Origin: Planctomycetota bacterium
Lineage (GTDB): Bacteria > Planctomycetota > Planctomycetia > Pirellulales > Pirellulaceae
Assembly (NCBI GenBank): GCA_019347795.1
Contig: JAHWKS010000018.1
Location: 1 to 15,557, forward strand
Direction of reading: 5' to 3'
Length of the DNA stretch: 15,557 nucleotides
Shown here: piece after piece, positions 1 to 7,548 of the stretch
Layout of the letters: the number at the start of each line of letters is the position of its first letter
Numbering within the stretch: the stretch's first letter is position 1
Program-made: the position numbers and the translations under genes
The notes under the pieces: model-generated
Database searches by the model: none
Seen by the model: only the letters and a program-made list of their open reading frames with translations
Told to the model about the DNA's origin: nothing

Positions 1-3000
1 GACTTGATCGGCCGTTTGGCGGGGCTCAACGGCAGAGCGGCGGACGACTTGCCGCAGATTGTCCGCTTCCAGGCGTCGGCGACCGAGCAGGAGATTTGGC
101 GGGGCGCGTTTTGCGCCGAGCATGCGCACGAGCATGTCCTGGCGTTTGTCCGGGAAATTGACGGGGCAATGGACCATCCCGCGCCGGCGCAAATACGGTC
201 CTTCATCGACGTGAAACCAGGCGGTCAGATCGACACGGTCGCTAGAGACGCGCTGGACGAGCTGAAAAAGCAACTTCGCGATCGTCTTGGCATCGGCAAT
301 GTCATTTCATCCGGTCGCGTCCGCCTGGAAGAAGTCCAAAACGAGAAAGGTGAGCTGATCTTTGACATTTCCAAGGGCCACGTGGCGTCAATGTGTCAGC
401 AGGTCGAAGCCCAGCTCAAGGCGATCATCGACCGGCAAATGGATGAATTCCTGGGCCCGCAGGATGCGACGGCTGCGGAGCGCGCCCGGCGCGGCCTGCA
501 GCAAGAACAACGCGAACATGAACGTTTCGGCGAAGAGCGTGCGCGGGCCGATTTGTTTGTGGGACGCGAGCCGGAATTAAGGAGGATCGACGCCTATTTG
601 AGCAACAAACCCGGCCATCCCGGCGAGACGCCTCTCGACTTTCGCCAGCTGCTGGTTATCACGGGCGCCTCGGGATCGGGCAAGACCGCCTTGCTGTCCC
701 GCGCGTGTACCATCGGTCGCGCCAAAGAGACCTCCGAGGATCGTCAGCCGATCCTTCGCCTGCTCGGCATCTCGCCGCATTCGTCCGACTTGGGCGGGCT
801 GCTCCGCAGCCTCTGCCAGGAACTACGGGTGCACAACCCGCGCGACGGCGAAATTCCGCAGGACATCAATGAGCTGAACAAGGAACTGCGCGACCATTTC
901 GAGTCGGCCACTGCGGTTAAGCCTGTGCACATTTTCCTGGATGCCCTCGACCAGCTATCCGACGCCGACAACGGCCGAGAGCTGCACTGGCTCCGCCGCG
1001 ATCCACTGCCTGAACATGTCAAACTGGTCGTGTCGTGCCTTTCCGACCGCGCCGGCAAGCCGGAGGGCGAACCGTTGTCCGCGTTGGAAGGCCGAAAAGT
1101 CCCCGAGACGAACTTTGTCCGGCTGGATGGCTTGTCGGAGGGTGAGGCCAACACCTTGCTCTTCGACAGATGGTTGCCCGATGCGAAACGCTCGGTCACC
1201 GACACGCAGCGTCAGGCGATTGAGAGTCGCCTTAAGGCGCCGGAGTGCCGCCAGCCGTTGTACTTGAAGATTCTGTTTGAAGAAGTGCGCTTGTGGCGGT
1301 CGTTCGACAACGACAAGGGTGGGGACCTGGGAGGCGACGTGCCGAAACTACTGGAGGCCCTATTTGACCGGTTGAGCGCCTCAACCAACCATGGGCCAAC
1401 GGTCGAATTCGCGATGGGCTATCTTGCCTCAGCGCGGCGCGGGTTGAAGGAGATAGAGATCCTGGAAATCTTGTATCGCGAACGCGAGTACGCCCATTCG
1501 GAGTACGGGCGATTCTTGGACAACATGACGAGGCAAACTGGGCATCGCTTGCCGAACGATCCCAAGCGGATACCGATTGCGATCTGGGCGCGTTTACGTT
1601 TCGATTTGGCGCCGTACCTGACGGAACACACCGCGCCTGGCGGCGCCGTGCTGAACTTCTACCACCGCAATCTTTTCGAAGCGGTTCGCGAACGCTACCT
1701 CTCCTCCGAGGAGCAGCAGCGGCAGGCTCATGTGCGTCTGGCTGAGTATTTCAATGCCCAGGACTACTGGCTGGAATCACTCGAAGAACAGCAAAGACGA
1801 GCCAACACCCTTCCGCCGACACCACGGCCAGCGAACGTCCGCAAAGTGGACGAACTACCCTGGCAGCTTCTGCAAGCGCCAGACTGGCCGAAATCCAAGG
1901 CATTGCTCATTGACTTGGAGTTTCTTCAGGCAAAGGCAGAGGCGGGCATGGTGTCCGAGTTGGCCGATGATTTCAACGCTGCTATTGCCGGAGTCTCGAC
2001 GAATGTTCCTGACTCCGCAAACGAGGTACTTGCTTTCCAACGATTCCTAAGCACCCAGCAGGACAAGATGGCGAAATGGCCTGGGGCCATCTTTCAACTA
2101 GCTGCGGGAGAGCCTGCGGATGGGCCGGTCCGATCGGCGTGGAAATCCAACAGACAGCAATGGGCTAAGCAGCCGCCCTTCTGGTTTATCCCTCTAGGCC
2201 TTGTTGCTAGAAGTGGGAACTCTCAGCTAGTTGGAACCTTGGAACACCCAACCGAGAATGCCGCGGATTTGCACGTTTCCCACGAACGACTTCGCGTCGC
2301 AATCAACGACGACGGCACGTTTGCAGCTTCCGTCGGTCATGGCCTGCTCTGTTGCTGGGACCTTAAGGGCTTGCGTTGCGTAAAGACAATTCCTGTGGAG
2401 TCGTCAGAGAACCGACTGGTACTGAGTGGAGATGGAAGGATTGGGCTGTCTTTACGAAGTGAAGATAATAGGGTTCGTTTTTGGAACTTTGAAACCGGAG
2501 AGTCATGGGTTAGTGAGGAACAAAGTGAGAGCGTCGGGGCCGTAGCTATTAACTGCGACGGGAGTTACGCGCTGACCGCCGGGCGCCACGGTCTTCGGCT
2601 CTGGGACGTCGTACAGAGACGATTTCGGCGACTCGAAGGGCACAGCGATTCGTGGCAGACTGTCACGTTCGGATCCAACGGCCACACCGCCATGTCCGCC
2701 AGCATTTACGAATGCATTTGTTTCTGGGATGTGGAGACTGGAGTGTGCACTAAGCATGTCCCTTGGAGAGGAGTCACCTACGGCGTCGATGGCGTTATTC
2801 TCAGTGCCGACGCGAATCGCGTCGTCGCGCTATGGGACAACGGCAAAGCTGGCGGCGAAAAGGATGTGCTGGAGTATTGGACGGCGACAGAGTCATCGAT
2901 GGGTCAGGGGGAGGTCCGGCGGCTTGACCACGGCGAGAACATTTACTCCCTAGACCTAAGCCAGGACGGTCGTTTCGCAGTGACGGGAGAGCTTCGCACG

Positions 3001-4119
3001 GTCAGTTGTTGGGACCTAGAAGCAGGCCGCCGACTCTTCGCTCTCGAAACCGGCGAGGTCCGGGGCGTCAGGGTCAGCCGTGACGGACGATACGCCCTGT
3101 CCGTAGGGCAAGGATCTACCGCCTTTCTGTGGGACCTACGTGCACCAGGACCTCGCAACTCTCGCCCGAAGCACCGAAGCTGGGTGACTGCGGTTGCCAT
3201 CAGTGACGAGGGCAGGACCGCTTTGTCGGCTTGCGACCGGGACGCTTACATTTATTGCTGGGACGTGGCAACTAACCAAGTGCGCAGCACCCTGGAAGGC
3301 CACCGCAGCGGGGTGCGCGTAATTACCCTGCGGAAGGGAGACGTCGCCCTCTCGGGAGGTTATGACAGGGCGGTCCAATACTGGGACCTAAGAACGGGTA
3401 AATCCCGGGGCGTTCTCCGCGAGCACGGAGCCCCAATTTGCTCAGTGGCCTTAAGCAAAGACGAGACTTATGCGGTGTCCGGCAGCGATTTACACGATTA
3501 TGACGATTGTGATCGAATCATCCGCCATGACCGGGAGGCAGGATCTCTGATCCGCTGGGACCTTAGGACTCTCGACTACCAAATTCTGAGCCACTCATTT
3601 GGTGCCTTTTGTGGTCAAGCAATGGGCGATCCTATCGAAGTCGCTATCACCGCCGATGGTCGCTTCGCGCTGTGCGGACGCGGCATGCATCTATCCCACT
3701 GGGAGCCGGCGGGCAGGCACCATTGGCGCAGTTGGGAAGCCGGCAAAGGGATCGTGACGAAACTTGCCATGAATGCGGATGGGACTAAGGCATTATCTGG
3801 GCACTATGGAGGTGGCCTTGTCTGTTGGAACGTTAAGCAGAGACGAGTAATCTGTGCAGTAGAAGGGCACGAAAGCCGTGTGACGGCTGTGGCCTTGTGC
3901 GCCAATGGGAATTATGGCGTTAGTGCCCAAGCAGACAGCACGGTCCGCTTTTGGGACCTGACACGGGGTGAACAGCTTGCCCTTTGGCCTGCCGACTGTG
4001 ATGTGACCGCTTTGGCGATCACTCCAACTCACCCGTGGGTAGTGTGCGCTGGTGACAAAAGGGGAAACATCCAGTTCTTCCGGCTCGAAAAGGGAGGACC
4101 GCGCGAGCCAAGTTCGTAA
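1..4119 (+). CDS. DUF4062-type STAND/NACHT ATPase with 14 WD40-like repeats, 5' end outside the window
   Basis: The reading frame is open from the first base, so the true start probably lies upstream; a TTG at position 4 is the first possible start inside the window. Residues below are counted from that TTG. The first ~60 residues resemble the end of a DUF4062 domain (HAHEHVLAFVREIDG). A P-loop, GASGSGKT, lies at about 221-228 and a Walker B-like LDALDQL at about 312-318, defining a STAND/NACHT-type ATPase. A helical region with YHRNLFEAVRERYL follows. From about residue 750 to the end I count 14 blade-ending motifs, such as CCWDLKG, CFWDVETG, QYWDLRTG and RFWDLTRG, with the last degenerate (QFFRLEKG). 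Fourteen blades would make two seven-bladed propellers. By family knowledge, such proteins are cytoplasmic switches in which propellers sense a ligand and the ATPase drives oligomerisation; many lie in antiphage islands. The specific trigger and any effector domain are unknown, since the N-terminus is missing. Confidence 0.9.
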   Translation, partial: DLIGRLAGLNGRAADDLPQIVRFQASATEQEIWRGAFCAEHAHEHVLAFVREIDGAMDHPAPAQIRSFIDVKPGGQIDTVARDALDELKKQLRDRLGIGNVISSGRVRLEEVQNEKGELIFDISKGHVASMCQQVEAQLKAIIDRQMDEFLGPQDATAAERARRGLQQEQREHERFGEERARADLFVGREPELRRIDAYLSNKPGHPGETPLDFRQLLVITGASGSGKTALLSRACTIGRAKETSEDRQPILRLLGISPHSSDLGGLLRSLCQELRVHNPRDGEIPQDINELNKELRDHFESATAVKPVHIFLDALDQLSDADNGRELHWLRRDPLPEHVKLVVSCLSDRAGKPEGEPLSALEGRKVPETNFVRLDGLSEGEANTLLFDRWLPDAKRSVTDTQRQAIESRLKAPECRQPLYLKILFEEVRLWRSFDNDKGGDLGGDVPKLLEALFDRLSASTNHGPTVEFAMGYLASARRGLKEIEILEILYREREYAHSEYGRFLDNMTRQTGHRLPNDPKRIPIAIWARLRFDLAPYLTEHTAPGGAVLNFYHRNLFEAVRERYLSSEEQQRQAHVRLAEYFNAQDYWLESLEEQQRRANTLPPTPRPANVRKVDELPWQLLQAPDWPKSKALLIDLEFLQAKAEAGMVSELADDFNAAIAGVSTNVPDSANEVLAFQRFLSTQQDKMAKWPGAIFQLAAGEPADGPVRSAWKSNRQQWAKQPPFWFIPLGLVARSGNSQLVGTLEHPTENAADLHVSHERLRVAINDDGTFAASVGHGLLCCWDLKGLRCVKTIPVESSENRLVLSGDGRIGLSLRSEDNRVRFWNFETGESWVSEEQSESVGAVAINCDGSYALTAGRHGLRLWDVVQRRFRRLEGHSDSWQTVTFGSNGHTAMSASIYECICFWDVETGVCTKHVPWRGVTYGVDGVILSADANRVVALWDNGKAGGEKDVLEYWTATESSMGQGEVRRLDHGENIYSLDLSQDGRFAVTGELRTVSCWDLEAGRRLFALETGEVRGVRVSRDGRYALSVGQGSTAFLWDLRAPGPRNSRPKHRSWVTAVAISDEGRTALSACDRDAYIYCWDVATNQVRSTLEGHRSGVRVITLRKGDVALSGGYDRAVQYWDLRTGKSRGVLREHGAPICSVALSKDETYAVSGSDLHDYDDCDRIIRHDREAGSLIRWDLRTLDYQILSHSFGAFCGQAMGDPIEVAITADGRFALCGRGMHLSHWEPAGRHHWRSWEAGKGIVTKLAMNADGTKALSGHYGGGLVCWNVKQRRVICAVEGHESRVTAVALCANGNYGVSAQADSTVRFWDLTRGEQLALWPADCDVTALAITPTHPWVVCAGDKRGNIQFFRLEKGGPREPSS

Positions 4120-4367
4120 CGATGCGGGATTGCCCACTGTTGTATGCTCCCTCTGGCAGGACCTGGGTCGGCGGCATGGCCAACTTGTGCCGGTTCCCGC
4201 TCGAATGCGGCGAGTCTCCGTCAGGGTGCCACCCACCCCGCCGCATCCTGCTGGGCCGGCGCCGTCGTCTTCGGCCACCACCTCTACCCGATCCAACTGG
4301 AAGCCCCGCCGACACCACATAATGAGACTGTCCCGTCAGACACGCTGTCCACGGAGAATCGACCGAC
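4120..4367. other. Intergenic stretch with no recognised feature
   Basis: This stretch between the ATPase gene and the DUF4062 relic has short open frames in several phases, but none has a recognisable motif. I see no T-rich terminator. It may hold further decayed sequence belonging to the relic's neighbourhood, but nothing supports a specific call. Confidence 0.5.
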
Positions 4368-4683
4368 ATGACTGATCAGCACCTCCCCCAGCGTCACTGC
4401 CGGTCAATCGAGTCTTCGTCAGCTCGACCTTCAGCAATCGGAAGCATGAGCGGGACACGCTGCAGGCGAACGTCTGGCCCTCACTGGAACGGGACTGCCG
4501 GCAGCGGGGCTTTCCGTTTCAGTTCAGGCGATCGACCTCCGCCGGGGCGTGCCGACCGAGGCGGGTCTCGACCACCGCATGATGCGGATCTGCTTCGAAG
4601 AACTCAGGCGGTCGCAGAAGACGTCACCCCAGCCCAACTCCTGTTATGGCGCCATTTGCAACGCCGATTGGCGAATCGTGTAG
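4368..4683 (+). pseudogene. Decayed N-terminal fragment of a DUF4062 protein (frameshifted, truncated)
   Basis: An ATG at 4368 has a GGAG 11 bases upstream. Reading from 4403 gives VNRVFVSSTFSNRKHERDTL, which matches the DUF4062 start (F-[VI]-SSTF...ERD). The next part, GFPFQ, should run into IDLRRGVPTEAG, but that lies in another frame from about 4525. The cause is visible: TTCAG is duplicated in tandem at 4518-4527, and removing one copy gives an unbroken GFPFQAIDLRRGVPTEAG. The second frame continues through HRMMRICFEELRRSQ and a degraded PN...NADWRIV to a TAG at 4681-4683. A second frameshift, probably one lost base between 4385 and 4404, separates the ATG frame from VFVSSTF. DUF4062 normally heads large STAND ATPases like the one just upstream, so this is probably the stump of a paralogue or a duplicated 5' end. 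The ATPase and WD40 parts are absent. Confidence 0.8.
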
Positions 4684-4732
4684 CGTGAGGATAGAATGCT
4701 TTGAAAATCGGGACCATACGGTTCCTATCATC

Positions 4733-4738
4733 GGAGAG
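4733..4738 (+). promoter_or_regulatory. Ribosome binding site that decides the SLOG-membrane gene start
   Basis: GGAGAG ends 4 bases before ATG 4743 (its GGAG core ends 6 bases before). An upstream in-frame TTG at 4701 lacks such a site and would add 14 residues with no domain content, so 4743 is preferred. Confidence 0.65.
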
Positions 4739-4742
4739 AGCG

Positions 4743-6629
4743 ATGGTCCGCGATGATTCTATCAGTGACTCTGCGGTCGAAACCATCCTCCCCTACGAAC
4801 TCCGCATTGGCGTTAGCGGGCATCGGAAATTGAATGATGCCGCCGCCGTGGCCGAGGCGGTCGTGCGGGTGCTCGATCACGTTCAGCAGACACTCGAGTC
4901 GGCCGCCCAGTTTCCCGAGGGGCCGGCCGGGTCGCCGAGGTCGTTCTGGCAGAACTGTGAACAGCGCTTGACGCGGATGACCGCGTGGGTGTGGCGGTCG
5001 CTTCCCCTGTCGGCGACGCACACGCCGCCGGAGGGCCGCACGCCGGTTCGCTGGACGGTCATTTCACCGCTGGCAAAGGGAGCCGATCGGCTCGTGGCTC
5101 GGGCAGTCCTCAATCGGCCCGGCGCACGGCTGGAAGTGATCACTCCGTTCCCGGTCGACGAGTACCGGCGGGACTTCACCGAACCGGACGACCGAGCCGA
5201 TTTTGAGCAACTGTTCGCCCTGGATCCGACCCCCGTCGCACTCGATCCCGATCTCGGTCCGCCGAACGCACCCGATGGGCAAGTCCGGCGGAACGAAGGG
5301 TACTTCGAGGTCGGAGGGCGGGTTGTCGACGCTTCCGAGATCCTCATCGTCGTCTGGAACGGTCAGCCGGCCGAAGGACGAGGCGGAACCGCCGACATCG
5401 TGCAGTATGCGGTCGAACGGGGACGGGTTGTCCTCTGGATCAATGCGGAGAATCCCGCAGCGCCGGCGCGGCAGATCACCGGCTTCGAACTCCGCGAGAC
5501 TGAATCGGAAGCCGTCGCTGAACCAGTCACCCGGCCACTGCCGACGGTCGCTCGGCAACTCTCCCCCCGATTCCATCGCCTGGCCGCCTACAACCGCGAC
5601 GCCGCCCACGACGCTGAGGAGGTCCGGGCCATCCTCGAACGGAATGCTGCAGAATTGCACGAGACGGCGAAGCGGGTCGGATTGCCGGCGTCGCTGTTAC
5701 AACCGGTCCTGGAGCACCTGCTGCCGCACTACGCTCGGGCCGACCAGTTGGCGATTCGTTACCAACAGCTCTACGTGCGCTCGGCCATGCTGCTGTACGG
5801 CCTGGCGGCCTTTGCCGTAACGGTCGTTGTCGGGCAGGTGCTGTTTTTTCCGCATGCCCTGTGGCTGATCAGCTTCGAGATCGCCGCCATGCTGCTGGCC
5901 GTGATGCTGCTCAGGCTGGCGAAGATCGAAGCCTGGCACGAGAAGTGGCTCAACGACCGCCACTTGGCGGAACGGCTCCGCACGGCGATGTTCACCGTGC
6001 CGATGGGCCGGACCGCCACCCTGACTGCCGCGTCTTCGCCGGGTGTACTCCCGTTCTACCAGGGGCCGGAAGGCTGGTTCATCGAACCGTTCCGCCCGCT
6101 CTTGGAGAAGATCAAGCAGGCGATCCGCATCGAGCCGGAGCATCACGAGGCTCTGAAACGCTTCCTCATCGAAGGCTGGATCGGCAACCAGGCCGCCTGG
6201 CACGCCCGTAATGCCGTCCGGAAGCGTCGCTCGGCGCGGCGGTTTCATATCACGAGCGTCGTGCTGTTCATCACCACGCTGATTATGGCGACGCTGCATC
6301 TGGTCGGCGTAGGGCACGAGTACCCGGGGGGATCTCCGATTTCAGCCGCCTGGCATCTGGTCGGCCTGGGGATCACGTTTCTGGCGATCACGCTGCCGGC
6401 CTGGGCCGCCGCCGTGCATGCCGTGGGCACACTGCTCGATCGCGAGCGGATCGCCACCCGGTCGGAACGGATGGCGGAAATCCTCGACGCCCTGATCCGG
6501 CGGACCGAACAGGCGACGACGCTTGAGCAGCTTCAAACCGAGATCGCCCGAGCCGAAGAAGTCACCGCCGCCGAGAATCAGGAATGGCTCGCCTCCCTCA
6601 GCTTCCACGAACTGGTGCTGCCGGTGTGA
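4743..6629 (+). CDS. SLOG-like nucleotide-binding domain fused to four membrane segments (SLATT-like)
   Basis: The protein has 628 residues from ATG 4743. The N-terminal ~250 residues look like a SLOG (Smf/DprA-LOG superfamily) Rossmann-like domain. GVSGHRKL lies at about 23-30, ISPLAKGADRLVAR at about 107-120, and WNGQPAEGRGGTADIV starts at about 205, with the Gly-rich loop expected for phosphate binding. Four hydrophobic segments follow in two pairs, about 347-367, 370-391, 502-523 and 534-560. The linker between the pairs includes WHEKWLNDRHLAERLR, reminiscent of the helix after the membrane pair in SLATT domains. By family knowledge, SLOG domains bind or process nucleotide-derived ligands, and SLATT proteins are proposed membrane effectors in nucleotide-based conflict systems. 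The inferred role is a ligand-gated membrane effector. No nucleotide cyclase lies next to it, so it may act alone or sense a host signal. No partner gene is co-transcribed in the visible region. Confidence 0.75.
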   Translation: MVRDDSISDSAVETILPYELRIGVSGHRKLNDAAAVAEAVVRVLDHVQQTLESAAQFPEGPAGSPRSFWQNCEQRLTRMTAWVWRSLPLSATHTPPEGRTPVRWTVISPLAKGADRLVARAVLNRPGARLEVITPFPVDEYRRDFTEPDDRADFEQLFALDPTPVALDPDLGPPNAPDGQVRRNEGYFEVGGRVVDASEILIVVWNGQPAEGRGGTADIVQYAVERGRVVLWINAENPAAPARQITGFELRETESEAVAEPVTRPLPTVARQLSPRFHRLAAYNRDAAHDAEEVRAILERNAAELHETAKRVGLPASLLQPVLEHLLPHYARADQLAIRYQQLYVRSAMLLYGLAAFAVTVVVGQVLFFPHALWLISFEIAAMLLAVMLLRLAKIEAWHEKWLNDRHLAERLRTAMFTVPMGRTATLTAASSPGVLPFYQGPEGWFIEPFRPLLEKIKQAIRIEPEHHEALKRFLIEGWIGNQAAWHARNAVRKRRSARRFHITSVVLFITTLIMATLHLVGVGHEYPGGSPISAAWHLVGLGITFLAITLPAWAAAVHAVGTLLDRERIATRSERMAEILDALIRRTEQATTLEQLQTEIARAEEVTAAENQEWLASLSFHELVLPV

Positions 6630-6885
6630 ATGTTCGCCCAGCTGAAAGAATACGACTGGACGATCAAGTCCTAACCGCTTCCTGTGATAGGGCGAATGGG
6701 AACTGTGGGGGACGGCAGCAGTAAGACGGGGAGTGCTGGCCGTTCTTCCCTCCTGCACGTGAACCGCGGGGCGGTCGAAAAACGGCTTTGGGCAGGCAGG
6801 ATCAGTTCGAAGGAATGCTCGGCGCTCAAAATCGCCGCCCGAACTGTTCAGCGGCATCTCGAACTAAAGAGCCGATGTGGCCATC

Positions 6886-6905
6886 GACTTCGGAATTCCG
6901 AAGTC
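6886..6905. repeat. Perfect 20-bp palindrome
   Basis: GACTTCGGAATTCCGAAGTC equals its own reverse complement, with no loop. It lies about 260 bp after the SLOG-membrane gene and 640 bp before the sigma factor gene. A 20-bp perfect palindrome could be a dimeric regulator operator, a recombinase site or part of a decayed mobile element; the sequence alone does not decide. Confidence 0.85.
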
Positions 6906-7101
6906 TATGCCCCCCACAGAAATCGCAGCACCTTCCGTTGCGGAAAAACGTCGAATCTCCACTCGAAAACCGCAGCAGGCACTTCCGACCGCATCCGCCT
7001 GCGCCGATCGATTTCCGATGGTTTTCCGGAGCGCCAAAGTTGCCGTGCGGGACAGGTTTCGGCGGCGCGGCACTAAGCTAAGTGCAGCCACTTCGCCCGC
7101 C

Positions 7102-7115
7102 GGCTCGGCCGAGCC
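7102..7115. repeat. Perfect 14-bp GC-rich palindrome
   Basis: GGCTCGGCCGAGCC is self-complementary over its full length. It is shorter and GC-rich, so chance occurrence is more plausible than for the 20-bp palindrome at 6886. Confidence 0.6.
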
Positions 7116-7472
7116 AAATCCAGCCGATTTTCCCGGCGTCCCGGCTCCGCGGGTGAAACCAAATGCTTTGTTTCTGAGCCCGACCAACGAGCAACGACCA
7201 CCAGTCCGCCCATCGGCTCGGCCATCAAGACGCCCGCCTGGCAACAGCCTGTCTTTGCCGGCAGAATTTATTGCGAGCACTCGGCTCGAAGTTCCGGTTC
7301 GAGAATCGAGCGAGGCCGATCAGCCTGCCCACACGGTGCCGCCTCCTGGCATGGAAGCCACCTTGGATAGCGGACGGTGATCGCGGCGCCAGAACTGCCA
7401 TCATTACCCAGACCGCCTATGCTAACCCACGCTCATGCCTATGTGCTCCCCCTCGGGATTTTTTTCCGACTG

Positions 7473-7488
7473 CGGCGGTGCGCCGCCG
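7473..7488. other. GC-rich hairpin upstream of the sigma factor gene
   Basis: CGGCGG-TGCG-CCGCCG forms a 6-bp perfect stem with a 4-base loop, 60 bases before ATG 7549. A run of seven T lies just before it, on the 5' side. For a minus-strand transcript the stem would be followed by A-rich then U-poor sequence, so it is not a textbook terminator in either direction. It could lie in the leader of the sigma factor mRNA. Confidence 0.4.
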
Positions 7489-7535
7489 AAAATTCGCCGT
7501 ACTATTCACAATCTCCAATCCGTTCACGTCCGCCC

Positions 7536-7540
7536 GGAGG
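7536..7540 (+). promoter_or_regulatory. Ribosome binding site of the sigma factor gene
   Basis: GGAGG lies 8 bases before ATG 7549, a near-ideal Shine-Dalgarno sequence that fixes this start. Confidence 0.75.
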
Positions 7541-7548
7541 CGTGTTGA

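Larger units (their letters stand above)
6630..7548. other. Non-coding or decayed 919-bp region with palindromes
   Basis: No frame here shows a convincing protein. The longer open frames on both strands are rich in Arg, Pro and Ser, lack domains and overlap each other, as expected by chance in GC-rich DNA. The stretch holds a 20-bp perfect palindrome, a 14-bp perfect palindrome, an inverted repeat CTCGAA-N7-TTCGAG at 7285-7303, and a GC-rich hairpin next to a T7 run upstream of the sigma factor gene. It must contain the sigma gene's promoter, but I could not identify one with confidence. Confidence 0.6.

Noticed and set aside
5064..6317. Long minus-strand open frames opposite the SLOG-membrane gene
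   Set aside because: They are antisense shadows in GC-rich coding DNA, with no domains, while the plus-strand protein is clearly structured.
6630..6674. 14-residue frame right after the SLOG-membrane stop (ATG at 6630)
   Set aside because: It is too short to support as a gene and has no ribosome binding site beyond coupling; it could be a remnant of a lost downstream gene.
6770..6880. Peptide containing ISSKECSALKIAARTVQRHL, resembling a helix-turn-helix
   Set aside because: The similarity is weak and the frame has no matching start or flanking domain. It could be a decayed DNA-binding or transposase fragment but cannot be supported.
6864..7280. 138-codon minus-strand open frame
   Set aside because: It shows the same non-protein-like composition. 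Its DFGIPKSM, shared with the plus-strand frame, comes only from the 20-bp palindrome.
6877..7380. 167-codon open frame on the plus strand
   Set aside because: The composition is Arg/Pro/Ser-rich and low in hydrophobic core, with no motif. It runs through two palindromes and is opposed by a similar minus-strand frame.
7500..7505. TACTAT as a -10 element for the sigma factor gene
   Set aside because: No -35 element lies at a suitable distance, and the match is only 4 of 6.
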